The position numbers and the translations under genes are program-made. A DNA stretch of 64,000 nt. Origin: Bilabrum cf. latius. Taxonomy: Eukaryota; Bigyra: Bicosoecida; Bigyra; Bicosoecida. This document shows positions 43,601 to 55,300 of this stretch, one piece after another; within the stretch, counting starts at the first letter, position 1; the number at the start of each line of letters is the position of its first letter. Under the pieces are notes generated by a model. The model did no database searches. It was not told the origin of the DNA and saw only the letters and a list, made by a program, of their open reading frames with translations. The stretch spans positions 372,001 through 436,000 of the forward strand of contig OZ237771.1 of the NCBI GenBank assembly GCA_965178125.1, in the 5' to 3' direction.

Positions 43601-46600
43601 GTGCTGCGCATTGACCGACAGCGGGAGGACGCGCATGCCGCCGTTGCCCAGTTTCTGATCGCGATCGTACCGCTCGAACGTTCGCTAGGCCTGGGACGGC
43701 TCAGGGGCGTGGATGCCCCTCTCCCGCCACTCGCTCGCATCTGCCGGCACTTCCCCCATGCTCTTGAGCATCGCTTCCTGTAGGGACGCGGGGCGCCCGA
43801 ACTGCCTCTGCTGGAACCCAAAGGACCCTTGCGGGCCCTGATGGCCCTACGGCTGCTCGGGAAATGAGAAGAACCTGGCCCTAGGCACGTAGGGGCCGAA
43901 GGTGTGCGCCTTGTGGTGCCAGCGGGCGTCTGACTTGTCCATGGCAAACGCTGCGAGGTTCATGCTTCTCTTCACCATGGATGGCAGGTTGTCTCCGCTT
44001 TCCTGCTGCCTTCGCAAGTACAGCGCGATGCTGACTGCGGCCCGATCGCTGCCTAGGATGTGCGGCATGATGACTCGCATGTTGGCGAACCTGTAGTCGT
44101 GCCACTGAATCTGCTGCTCCATGAGAGCCTGCTGTTCCGATGCGGTCATTCGGTGCCCAAACATCTTCTCGTGTTCGGCAATCACGTCCTGGCTGACGAC
44201 GGGAGGGAGCCCTCTTCGTATCCTGTCAAGTTCTGCCGCGAGCTGGACCGACTTGGTACACACAGATGCAATCTCCGAGCGGAGCTTGACCGGGGCAGGG
44301 GACGGGGACGGGGACGGGCCGGATCTGGAGTTGTTCCAGGTCTCTTGGTCATCGGCTACGATGTACTGGCTGTCATCGAGCTTCAGATGATCCATCGCGA
44401 CTTTGATGATCCGATGCAGGGGGTTGCAAAGCACGTGGGCGTCGCTGCGCTGGTCGACCCCCACAGGCACGATGGGCAGCTCACACACCATCGGGCGGTC
44501 GCCCTTCATCACAAGCCCATGAATAATCGTCTCGAGCATTGCCGGGTTCGCAAATCCGTTGCGCGTCAGAGCGGCGAACACATCAGCAAGTGCAGACTCG
44601 GTGTCATCGGGCGCGGGGGCGGCAGCTGCGCTGGAAGCATCCATCGGGTACAGCTCTGCCTCCACCCGTGGGAAATGGATCTCCGCCAGCCTGATCTGCT
44701 TGAGCGCAAAGTTGTACTCGCGCAGTGTTGCGTCCAGCGCTGCTTCTTCCACAGGCGCAGACGGCAGCTTAAAGATTCCCATGCCGCTCGCCTCTGTCAC
44801 CTGCGCCAGCGCCGTGGTGGACTTGATCGAACCCTTCTGCCTACTCGCAGTACTCGCGCCGATCCCGAGCTCTCCCAATACCGCGGTACGGCCAATATCA
44901 GTGAGCCGCTACTGCCTGTACATGGTCAGCGCGACAGAGAGGGCGCGGGCGACGAGCGTCTGGCCCTCGGGCTGCCCCGCACCGGGGCCCATGGCGGCAG
45001 ACCCGCGGCCGTCCAGCGGCTCATTGGGACGGCCTGCGAGCGCGCTGACACGGTCAGCGGCTCGGCTAGCCAATAGAGACACCCGCTGCCCTGTTGTCGG
45101 GTCAGGCACCGCATACTACCAGGTGCTGCTCGCCTGATGCTAGTGCTCTCCATCTTCATGGCCGGAGACAGCCGCTGGCAGGGCCCGCTGGTGCTGGTAG
45201 ACCAGGTCGAGCTGTGCTGGTGCGACAGGGGCTTGCTTGGGACCCGCATGCGGGATCGGGTCGCTTCCCATCGGGACAGCGGGTGGTGCTCCGATTCGAA
45301 GTGGCGCGAACTCGCCGAGCCCTCCGTCAGTCCCTGTCCCCACCAGCCGACGGATGGTCTGAAACCCCGCGGCCACCTTCGCGTTCTTCGTGTGGATCCC
45401 CACTGGGTTCCTGGTCTTTGTGAACCAGTCCTGCTGCCCAAGTGCAAGCGTCCTGCCCTCGTCTAGCAGGCGGTATGATGGATCATCCTGCCACACGATC
45501 GATGGAAGCGGCTCGCCGGGCTTCGTAATGGGAACCGTCTCCACCACGCCCCGTAGCAACGACGAAAATCGGGCGGCGGCAGCATACGTGCGCTGATCCA
45601 CGGGCTGCCAGCACAGCCCCGGGATCTGCTGTGCCACCTGCAGCCCCCCACCCCTGCGAGGGGCAGGCGGCCTGGCTGCTCCAGCGGGCGGAGTAACTGC
45701 TGTTGATGCTGGTGCTGTCGATTCTGCCTGTATGGGTGCAGCCGAACGAAGCTTAGGCTCCAGGTCGGGCTCCAGATTGGAAGACTGTACCGGCGCTGGC
45801 GCTGGCGCTGGTGCTGGCGCTGGTGCTGGCGCTGGTGCTGGCGCTGGTGCTGGCGCTGGTGCTGGTGCTGGTGCTGGCGCTGGCGCTGGCGCTGGTGCTG
45901 GTGCTGGTGCTGGTGCTGGTGCTAGCGCAGGTGCTGGCGCAGGTGCTAGCGCAGGTGCTGGTGCTAATACCGGCGCTGGCGCAGGTGCTGGCGCAGGTGC
46001 TGGCGCAGGTGCTGGCGCAGGTGCTGGCGCAGGTGCTGGCGCAGGTGCTGGCGCAGGTGCTGGCGCAGGTGCTGGCGCAGGTGCTGGCGCAGGTGCTGGC
46101 TCAGGTGCTGGCGCAGGTGCTGGCGCAGGTGCTGGCGCAAGCCCTGCCATAGGTTCTGCCGGTCGTGGCCGAGTCCCGATCTCAGCATTTGCCTTCATTG
46201 AGCCTGCTATGTTGCTTGATGATTGCAGTTCACCTTCTGCGTCCCCTTTCTTGCTACCCGGACTTCTATGCTGGCGTACCTCTGGCTGCGCCGAATCGGT
46301 CGCCAGCGTTTCAGGAGCGTCTAAATCATACAACATCTGCTAAAGACTCATAACAGCCGAAACTGATGAACCAGGAGACGCAGCTCTCAAACCATCATGC
46401 AAGGCTTGAATGGCCTGTGTTGTTTTGCCTCGTTTTCGCTCCCCTCGAGCAACGACCAGGTAGGCGTCCAATAAATCTCTAGATAACGCGATCGCGGCTT
46501 TGCCATCCGTAATTGCCCTTCGTGTCATGCCCCTTCCCAAGTACGAGTTTGCGCGATGAACCAATACATTTGCGCGCACACTGTCGCTGTGGCCTGGCTC

Positions 46601-46660
46601 AGCGAGCGAAGCTGTCAGCTATCTCACTGCCTCTGCGTATGAGCCGCGGGCACCGGCCAT
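37631..46660 (-). CDS. Giant TPR-repeat protein (possibly TTC13-like), 3009 residues
   Basis: A single uninterrupted exon of 9030 nt from ATG 46660 to TGA 37633-37631, open only if 17 in-frame TAGs are Gln (for example 46342-46340, 44911-44909, 43849-43847, the pair 42658-42653, 41323-41321, 40780-40778, 39550-39548, 38896-38894, 37831-37829). TPR units occur at the N terminus ([39 protein letters not shown]) and in a block near residues 1080-1220 ([38 protein letters not shown]). A Pro-Ala repeat covers about 172-291. A conserved segment near 2520-2620 ([18 protein letters not shown], then [19 protein letters not shown]) looks like TTC13-type proteins as I recall them. Long disordered stretches separate the blocks. 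No membrane helix. Function unknown. Confidence 0.75.
45785..46142. repeat. Tandem repeat encoding (Pro-Ala)n
   Basis: About 350 bp of GGCGCAGGTGCT / GGCGCTGGTGCT units, mostly 12-bp periods with substitutions of GCAG for GCTG. On the coding (minus) strand it gives about 115 residues of PAPA with rare Val, Leu and Glu. Likely unstable in copy number. Confidence 0.9.
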
Positions 46661-46796
46661 GATACCCTACACTATACTACTTCCATCGTGAGCAGCCGCC
46701 ATTGGGGCAAGCTGTGGCCAACGAATCAATCGGAGGGTAGAGAGCAAGATGAAGACCAAAAAAAGAGCAACTTTCAGATGCTGGCATTTGGCAAGT
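46661..46796. promoter_or_regulatory. Compact divergent promoter, 136 bp
   Basis: It separates the ATG of the giant TPR gene (46660, -) from the ATG of the small membrane protein (46797, +). TATA-like AGTATAGTGTAG is present on the minus strand just upstream of the TPR start. No other signal recognised. Confidence 0.35.
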
Positions 46797-47193
46797 ATGT
46801 CAGGGATTCGAATGAAGAATAGCACTGTTGTATCCGTAGCTATCATTGGAATCATATATGCTGCGCTCCGAATGCAGAATAGCATGTCCCAGGAACGCCC
46901 GGACAAACAAAGGTAATACACTATTGTCCGCTTGAAACTTGTCCCGTTGTCCAGCTTTAGTATGACTTGTGGTTTACTCCAGTTTGATCCAATTTCACAG
47001 ATAGCATGTTCTGTCCCTGAAAGACTAGGTAGCCAGTCAAGGGGCCAGACAGCCAAAACTGCAGGCAAGGCAGGCCGCGGCAGCAAGTGCACCTGCTCGT
47101 GGCGGCGGCTCGCAGGTGATTCTCGCAGTGAAGCCGAAGCCAGCCCAGCCAGTATTTGATGAAGGACTTGGTGATGGTTCAAATAGAAGATAA
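46797..47193 (+). CDS. Small single-pass membrane protein, 90 residues
   Basis: Exons 46797-46912 and 47037-47193; 124-nt GT-AG intron, phase 2; TAA stop. Residues 10-25 are hydrophobic (STVVSVAIIGIIYAALRM), followed by a Gln/Ala/basic linker and a conserved-looking tail KPKPAQPVFDEGLGDGSNRR. The topology suggests an N-terminal signal anchor of the ER or Golgi. No TAG inside. The gene is AT-rich at its start, like other first exons. I do not recognise the family; SMIM- or SELENOK-like small membrane proteins share the layout but not a motif I can see. Confidence 0.55.
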
Positions 47194-47227
47194 TGCATCG
47201 TGGACTGTGTTTGTGTCTCTCAGCCAG

Positions 47228-47669
47228 TCAACTACTGCCAGGCGGCCGAGCACCAGATTCTTCATCGCCACCAATGCCACTACCAGCAGAAGAACCATCC
47301 TATTCGCCAGAGCGATTTGTCTGAATGAGCTCTCCAGTGGCATCACACCCTAGCCTCTCCAGCTCGATCAAAATCTCCGCCTGTGGGACGGGAGCAGCGG
47401 CCCGCAGCCCGAGCCTCGCCCTCGCCGCCTGCCTGGCGTCAAACCTTCGCCGAGCGGCGAGAATCTCGCGGTCGCTCGTCCATCGCTCGTTCATGTCACG
47501 AACCTCGACAGCCCCTGGGTCTGCACCAGACTTTTTGGGTGCATCGGACTGTAGTGCATCGCCTCTACCCTGGGGGTTCGGCTGCTGCACTGTACCCCCG
47601 TCTGCGGATCCAGCACCAGCCAAGCTCGACGCCGTTGCATCGTCTCCAGAAACTATGCCGCCTTCGGCC

Positions 47670-47712
<43 letters not shown>

Positions 47713-48352
47713 TTGCTCCTGCTCCTGCTCCTGCTCCTGAAGCAGCAGCTCCTGCCCTCCTCCTCAATGCCTCCTCTTTCAGTTGTGCCGATGTTGCCAC
47801 CAGCACGCCCTCTTCCACCTGATCGCCCCTCTGCTCACGTATACGCTGCTATTCTACCTTCCGGGCCTAGGCCTTAGCGAGCAGTTTGCCAATATACCGG
47901 CTTTGGGGTTTCCCAGTCCCAGCTTTGCCTAATTCTGCCGGCTTGCCAAGCGACAATCCGTTGGCTATCGAGCTGTGAAGCCCGCTCGAATCTGCTGCAA
48001 AATGACTGGCCGTAGATGCCCGTGTCTATTGCGGTAATGTCTACGGCAAACTAGGCGCAGAGATCGCTGGGGACGGTGCACCGGGAAGGCCCCCCGAGAC
48101 AAGCGGAAGCGCCTTTGACATCATATCTCGCGGACGTTTCAAGCCCGGTTTACTTGTAGATTTCGTAGTTGATGGTTTACTGGTGCGCTGCTGAAATGAG
48201 CTGGCTCCAAGCTTTCGTATGGGCTTGGCTGCAGCTAGTTTTGGTCTTTGGGCTTTAATTGCCTGCTATCGTCGTTTGTTAAACAATGGACCAGCATCAT
48301 CATCACTATCGGAATCACCAGTTCCAAATACACTGGCTAAACCTTTCTTCAT
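47228..48352 (-). CDS. NSRP1: Nuclear speckle splicing regulatory protein 1 homolog
   Basis: Single exon, 374 residues, ATG 48352, TGA 47230-47228. The N terminus MKKGLASVFGTGDSDSDDD matches the VFGNDSDDDD signature of NSRP1/CCDC55, followed by FNKRR-Q-QAIKAQ where the Q is a TAG and NSRP1 reads KKQAMKQ. The DUF2040 core is recognisable: SRYIGKLLAKAQARKVEQQR ... VATSAQLKEEALRRR (human: KYIHNLLKAVEIRKKEQEKR ... VTSAYKKKLQER). The linker between the two and the C terminus are low complexity with an Ala-Gly repeat (47670-47745). Six TAGs. Family role: alternative splice-site choice in nuclear speckles. It is short compared with human NSRP1 (558 residues), mainly through a shorter C terminus. Confidence 0.85.
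47670..47745. repeat. GCTCCT tandem repeat in NSRP1
   Basis: About 12 copies of the hexamer GCTCCT with one GCTCTT variant. On the minus strand it encodes alternating Ala-Gly (AGAGAG). Confidence 0.9.
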
Positions 48353-48444
48353 GTTATTTATGTTGTAATCGCTTGCCGCCGTCCGCTCTCCGCCAATTCA
48401 CTCCACAGACCGGAACACGCCGAACTGGGGCCACCCACCCAGAT

Positions 48445-51400
48445 TCAGGTGCTGCCGCTAGAGCTGCCGGTGAGGCATATCCAAGTTGCTTCTCCGGACT
48501 ATTGCCCGTGCTAGCCTCCAAGAAAAGGTGCACCAGAGCTCCCAGCAGCAGAACCAGCACCACGCCGTTTCTCTGCCCGAGCAGCGGCAGCGGCAGCAGC
48601 AGCACCTGCCCTGACGTTGTGCCTGTGCGCTGCGAACACAAGGGCAGCAAACCCCGTCTGTTCGCTCTCTGTGACGCCTTCCACGCTCGTCCTATCCAGC
48701 ACCAGGGCATTCCCATCACCATCGCCAGCCTTCGTGTTCTCAGCCTCGCCGTCTATTCCCCTTCGCCCTTCTACTCGGCTCGATGCACCCGCTATCTTGA
48801 CATCCACTCTGCCCCTGGCGCCGCTGGCTGCTCGTTGAAGCACATCGGACCATGCAACTTCGGCCAATTTCACCTGCGATGCATTGCAAGGGGTGTACAT
48901 ATCAGGCGGATACTGTGGGCCAGGAACAGGGGTAGCACAGCCTCTGCAAGGACAACAGTGCAGCACGATAATGTCTCACGTCTTTTCGCTTGGCCAGCAT
49001 ATTGAGAGCATGCTGTAGCCTCTTCCTATACTGGGTGATGATCTGGGACATGCCGGCGGGGGCATGCATTGCTGCGGTGGCGCGCGAGGGGCCGGCGGTC
49101 GGCTTGGTCGGTGTGGCACCGCTGGGCCTGTGTCCCTGATCTGCCGACGCAGACGATGATGACGCTGACGACGAGGCTATGTGCTGAGCATCTCGCAACT
49201 GACCGCTAGTTTGAGTCGAATCACCACCCGCATTCTGGGCCCTCAGCACCGCGGCAAGTTCCTACTGAAGCCTTGACTCGAGAGCACTGGCCTGCTATCC
49301 GGCGGCAGCAGCCGACTCCAGCTCATCCCCACCCGCGATCACGTTCGCCGTGTGGCTACCACCTGAAATCTTTCCGGCCCCATTATCTTGCACGGCATCC
49401 CCTGCCGCTTCCAGCAGTGCCTCGAGCGCATCGAAGTCCAGCCCTTCGAGTGCGCCATCAAAGTCAATGTCAGCATCGACACAGTCCTCGCCGGCCGGCT
49501 CCGAAGTGGCACTAGCTGCACACGCAATGCCCGCAGTAGCCGTAGTTGACGCCTGAAAAGGTGCGGATTCCGCAAGTACCTCTGGCCTGGGCTGTGCATG
49601 CTGCGCATACTGCTGGTGCGACTGCTCTGGCTTGAGGCTGCTGATCAGCTGTGTCACTGACACAGGTGCGACGCTGGCAGAGGACCCGATATCAATCACC
49701 TCCACCTCGTCCCCATCATCATTGTCGTCTTCGTCGTCCATCATCGCGGCCAGTGCAGCAAGGTCGTCCAGCTCTGCTGCATCTGCACCTGCATGCGGCC
49801 GCTGTGCTTGGCCGCTCACTGTAGCATGCCCCGCGCGTGGGAGTGCTGCGGCTGAAGTGGGGGTGATTGCTTCTATATGCCGGTCTGAATACCTCGTGCT
49901 GATAGACTACCGCATCTACAGCAGCACTTGTTCCGCGATGCTGCCTCCTTGTCCCGAGACCGGCACAGGGGTTCTGCCTGCAACCGCGACGGCGTCCGCC
50001 CAGGCCACGTGACCCGGCCTGTCATGCGCTGCAATAACCCCACGGTTGCGCCGCCACACAAGGGACGGCATCTCTTGTTGGAGCCCGGCCATACATGCCC
50101 AGCTCACTCCCTTCGGAAGAGCAGATCGCCAACCGTCAGGCCTGCATGCATCCTGCAGCGTCTCTAGCCTCGCCCGCATCCTTCGGGCCTGCTTCTCCTT
50201 CGCGCCCGACCGCGACCCAGGGCGTGCAACGGCGGGTGCCTCATCGATCGCAGCATGAATGATGCTGCACTCCGTTTCTGCCAGCACAACCTCTACTGCT
50301 CGAGGGTCCGGGGCCTCTGCCCAATCGGCTGTGCTGTCTCGCTGCCCAAAGCCAACCTAGGTCGTGTCATCCTCAGGGGCTTTAGGCCCACCCAATCGAA
50401 TCTTGTAAGGCAGCGGCAGCTTTGCAATCTCTAACTGCAGCTCCCTCCGTCTTCTTGTCCTGTCCGCCTGCCTCGGCAGGATGAGCCGCTTGGCTTTCGG
50501 TGCCGCTCGTGTCTGGTCCTCCGTGACTCGCCGCGCTGATGCTGCCCTACTGCCACGGATTCCAAACATGGCAATGCGGAGTGGGTACCGTAGCCGGTTG
50601 ACATCACTCTTATGGTCATCATTTCTATTCAAAGGCGAGCTGGAGGGTTCCTCGGCTGCACTGCCGGTCCCATCGCCACGAGGTCCATTGGACAGGTCTA
50701 GGCGCTGCTCGTCGTCCTCATCATTAGCTGATGTCATAGCCATTGACTAATCACCCACCATACCTTTGCTTGGCGTGGCTTTGGGGGCGCCTTCCTCTCG
50801 GCCGCTGTGGCTGCGTCTGCCGGCGCGACCCCTCTTGCCACGGCGCACTGCCACGCGGGCCCGCACACCATCGCCTGCACGATCACGGCCTCCATCGCCT
50901 GCACGATCACGGCCTCCATTGCCGTGTGCTGATGCATCGCCTGTATCACCGACCGTTGTAGTGGTGATACCCGGGTGCTCCATGACTCCGTCGCTGGGAG
51001 GCTTCTCTGTCCCATCTATCATGGCTGCTTGGCCTGTGCTGGCTGCGCTCGGCTGCTCCTGCCCCGTGCCGCATGACCGATCAACGTCTTCAACTATATC
51101 ACGGGTTCTACTGGGTACTCCATTGCTCCTCTAGACTACTTTCATGCTGCGGTACATGCTATCAAGCCGTGGTTCCAGCTCCTGCATGTCGCTGCTCACC
51201 TGCCCCATCACTGCCTTGCACGCTCGATCGACTGAATCGACTGAGACAGCTGCTGCAGACTCGCTCCATGGCGCAGTACCGCGCTGCACCGCTTCCCTAG
51301 AATCACCAAAGCCTTTAGACGCAGCAGATGGCTGCGGCCTAGCCAGTGTATCAGCTCCTCTTCCCTCACCAGCAGCCGCCGCCCCAACCACGGCATTATG

Positions 51401-52165
51401 ATCCTGCCGACCCCTCCAGTGCTCCCTGAGCATGGCGGACACCGCCCTATCGTCGATGCTCTGGAGCACAGTATCCGTGCCTGCCTGCGTCTCGGCAGAT
51501 GCCACGATCGCATCCGCACTTAGGTCCATCAGGACGGAGCGGTTCACCCGAGCTGTCACGGCAGACAGCTGCTCGCTCATGCGGTTGAGGCAAGTGTCTT
51601 GCGAATGCTCGGCGGCGGATGACTCGCTGATTGGGGATCCATCAATACACGCGCCAGCTCCTGATGGAGCCTGCTTACTGTTATCTTGGTTGGCAGCGCC
51701 AAGCACCTATTCGTTTGACTCCTACTAGGTGGCGTCACCCAAACATGCCTGCATCCACGCCACTGCTTCTGGGTTTGAGTGCGTACCAACGGGGAGCAGT
51801 CCAATTGTTTCCAGCGAAACAAACGGTTCTGGAATTGCATCTTCTGTGATGCTTGCATCGGATGTCATTTTTTTGAGCTAAGCTTTGCCTGTGTCGCTCT
51901 CCCTCTAGTTGTGCTCGTCGTTTGCCTCACCACGCATCAACGCAGAGATTCGCTTCGTTGCACGCCGCATGGAAGCAGTGTGGCGGCTCATCATTGTTTC
52001 AAGAGATGATGCCAGCCGCACGCCTTCGTCAAATGATAGGCTGCGAGCCTCTACTAGAACCTGAATTGAACTAAGCATTTGCTCATCCACCTCCTGAAGG
52101 GATTTCCTCCCTGAAACTGAGAGTCGTTTCTCTATACTAGCAATATTATAGTACATAGATGACAT
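48445..52165 (-). CDS. Large protein of unknown function, 1217 residues
   Basis: Exons 52165-48980 and 48912-48445; a 67-nt intron (GTGAGA...CCCACAG, phase 0) joins LAKRKD to YPPDMYTPC. Without that splice the frame would end at a TGA near 48902. About 14 TAGs are in frame, including a consecutive pair near 51725. Residues 1-110 are helical (SVSGRKSLQEVDEQMLSSIQ), and 120-170 contain a well-formed segment SNPEAVAWMQACLGDATQQE. A basic block follows near 480-540 (LPLPYKIRLGGPKAPEDD) and then an ordered block near 560-640 (GWRSALPKGVSWACMAGLQQ). Acidic and Ala-rich stretches follow. The tail ends in TGA 48447-48445. I recognise no family. The alternation of ordered blocks and disorder suggests a nuclear or scaffold protein. 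Confidence 0.6.
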
Positions 52166-52336
52166 TTCCTTTAGGTATATTGCGCAGAAAGGCTGCAGTC
52201 TCCTGTGATAGGTGAATCCATCCGGACCTAGAAGCTTCCTTTTGTAGCTTCATCTTTCATAAATTGAGCAAGCCTGACTGCCGCCAAGCGCGAGGCTATT
52301 ACTGTGCGTCCTACCATCCGTAGCAGCCAGTCTGCA
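52166..52336. promoter_or_regulatory. Divergent promoter region, 171 bp
   Basis: It lies between the ATG at 52165 (-) and the SPCA ATG at 52337 (+). AT-rich; no clear TATA box or other motif. Confidence 0.35.
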
Positions 52337-55300
52337 ATGCAACTTGACACAGATTCAGTGTTAAATCTCCCAGCTGACGATGTGATCAGCCTCTTGGAAA
52401 CAGATTCAGCCCAAGGTCTCCAGCAATCTGCTGTGGAAGCCAAGGTGCAGCGATACGGAAACAATGTAGTCGAAACCGGGGATGACGACTCGTTGATCAT
52501 GAAGTTCCTCGAGTAGTTTCAAGATCCAATGATTATCCTGCTGCTGGTATCTGCTGGCATCAGCTTTCTTCTCGGCTAGTGGGATGACGCGCTGTCGATC
52601 TGCTTGGCAGTTCTTATCGTTGTGGTCGTGGCCTTTATCCAAGAGTGGAAGAGTGATCAGAGCTTGGAAGCGCTGAAGCACCTAGCACCGCCTGTGTCAA
52701 ATGTAATTCGAGATGGCAGAGAAATGCAGCTGAAAGCCGAACATGTGAGCCGCAGCAACACCGAAAGCCAGCGTGAATCTGCACAAGTAGCGAGGCTTTC
52801 GCGTAGCTGCTATAGTGCTCGCTCCGTGGTAGCACCACGTTTCAAATATCATAACGCGCATACACACGCACCCTCCCCCGACGCTGAGCCATCCCCCTTT
52901 CACCCTTTCCCTCGCCGCAGCTCGTCCCGGGAGATATCATTCGGCTCCGGATGGGCGACAGGGTCCCAGCCGACGCTCTCCTGCTGGACACGGTCTGGCT
53001 CCGGTGTGACGAGGCCTCGTTCACGGGGGAATCGCACGCGGTGGAGAAGCAGGGTATCCGCAGCAACGACAAAGGGGCGGTGCAGCCCCAGCACGGCGAC
53101 GGCATGCCGCTCCCCCCCAAGGCTAGCACTCGTCACACTGACACCGAGGAGGGGCGCACCGGCCCCAGCAGGCGCAGGGTACCCCCCGGGCCCGGTGGGC
53201 TGTCGTCGTCGTCGGCGGCGACGGCGGGGGCGGGGGCATCAGCAAGCGGCCTGGATTGGAAGGCCTCGCACCCCTCCATGTCCGACCTGGTTGCAACCGC
53301 CTCGCAATCGGGGGCGACGGGCGCCGCGCGGTAGGGGCTCGGAGTTGCCAGCGGAACCGGTTCGCCCGCGCCCGCCCTCCAGGATGCGGAACTTGCGCGG
53401 CGCCGCCGCGAACATCTCGCCCTCATGTCCACCCTGGTGGTGGCGGGGGAGGGAACCGCCGTGGTGGTTGCAACCGGTGCTGGCACGAGGCTGGGTCAGC
53501 TGGTGCAGGACGTGGAGGAGGCGGAAGAGACGAAAACGCCCCTGCAGGAGCGGATGGCCGACCTGGGCAAGCAGCTGACGATCGCATCCTTCCTCGTGAT
53601 CTTCGTCATCGGCGGGATCGGCACACTGCAGGGGAAATCCCTCCTGCAGATGCTGACCATTGGGGTGTCCCTGGCCGTGGCAGCCATCCCAGAGGGGCTG
53701 CCCATCGTAACGGTCGTCACGCTGGCGCTCGGGGTGCAGCGCCTTGCGGTGCGCAAGGCGGTGGTGAAGCGCCTCCCCGCCACCGAGGCCCTGGGCAGCA
53801 CGCAGGTGCTGTGCTGCGACAAGACGGGCTGCCTCACGGAGAACAAGATGAGCCTTGTTTCGGCGTTCGCGCCCGGCATCATGCCCGCCTCCAAGGTTTC
53901 AGGTGTGACGAGTGATGGAGGTGTGACGAGTGCGAAGAGGCGGCCGCGCCCTGGTGACGAGGAGGCGCGCGTCAGGACCATGCTGGAGGGCGGGGCCATG
54001 ATCGCGTTCACCAGCGGGAGCAGCGGCAGCAGCAGGGGGACACCTGGGGACCACGGGGAAAGTGGCAGCGGAACCGTGCAGCGAGGCGCCGCGCAAACTA
54101 GGGGGTTCGCCAGGATCGCGGAATCGGGTCGAAAGGCGGGTTTATCAGCCCCAGTGGACGCCTGCAGCTGCCCGCAGGCCGGGGCGCTGCTCGAGGCAGC
54201 GTCCGTGTGCAGGTCGAGTGCATTGCACGGTGGTGCAGACGGCGCCGAGGACGGAGGGCACTCGGAGGAACAGTCGCACTCGTCACACGAAGCTCCCGCG
54301 CCTCCGCAGGGCAGTCCCTTGGAGCGCATGATCGGACCAGCCGCCGCCAAGCTGGGTCTCGCGGGGGTCAGTCGTCGCTATGACGTCACCGGGATGCTCC
54401 CCTTTGACCCGCTGCGGAAGTACATGGCGGTCAGAGTCAGGGCTCGTCCGGACACGCACGGGATGTGGGGGTTGCTGCACCCGCCAGGCGTGCCGCAGCC
54501 CGGTGGTGTCGGCGCTGTGGCCGGGGGAGGACCGGATGATGGTGGTGCATCAGCCGGCGGGCAGGCAGCCTCCGAGGAGCACCACACTCGTCACACCCAT
54601 GGACCCATTTCACCTTACTCTTCCGCCCCCCAAGCCGGGGAACAACAGCAAGGGGCCTCCAGCGCGCCCCCCACCCCGCTCAACAGCGACCACCAGGCCA
54701 AGATGGCATCCAGGGGACAGGCACCGCTGCCGCCCCCCACGGCTGCCCCTGCCGCAAGGGCAGTCCCCACCCCCCTCAGCACAGAGCCCTCCGCGGGGGA
54801 GGCCTACGTGGGCTGGATGCCCCCACCGGGGAGGCAAGCACAGGCTGCCTCGAAGCACCGGCACCCAGACACGGCCACAGCCACCGACACAGCCTCCCCC
54901 CGGGAGTTTTACTTCGTCAAGGGGGCCTTTGAGCGGGTCCTGCCCATGTGCGACAGGGTTGTTCTGCCCAGGGGGTCACCCTACTCCGGTTCCGCAGTGT
55001 GCGCGGCGCCACGGCGGATCGGGTGGGAGGAGTACAGGGCCATCGATGGGGTGCACGCCCAGATGTCCTGCGAGGGGCTCCGGGTCATCGCGGTTGCAAC
55101 CGGTTGGAGGGTGCCGGCGGGGGAGGCGGCAGAGGCGGAGGCTCGCGCCATGCGTGCTGCGTCGTCCTCGCAGCTCGAAGCGGGTGGGGCGGGGTATACG
55201 AGGGCCGGGCCATCGATGCCTCGGTGGCTGGGCGACGACAGGCAGGGCGCGCTGCCTGGGGGTGCATCGCACGGTGGTGTCGAAGGCCTCGTGTTCCTCG

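Noticed and set aside
45785-46142. Tandem array considered as a CRISPR array
   Set aside because: Units are 12 bp with no spacers, lie in a coding frame and belong to a eukaryote.
45732-46343. 203-codon plus-strand ORF of Gly-Ala repeats
   Set aside because: Antisense reading of the (Pro-Ala)n repeat of the giant TPR gene.
48902-49249. Ending the 1217-residue gene at the TGA near 48902
   Set aside because: A canonical 67-nt intron (48979-48913) removes this stop and the frame stays open, with TAG use, for 155 more codons. Kept as an alternative but judged less likely.
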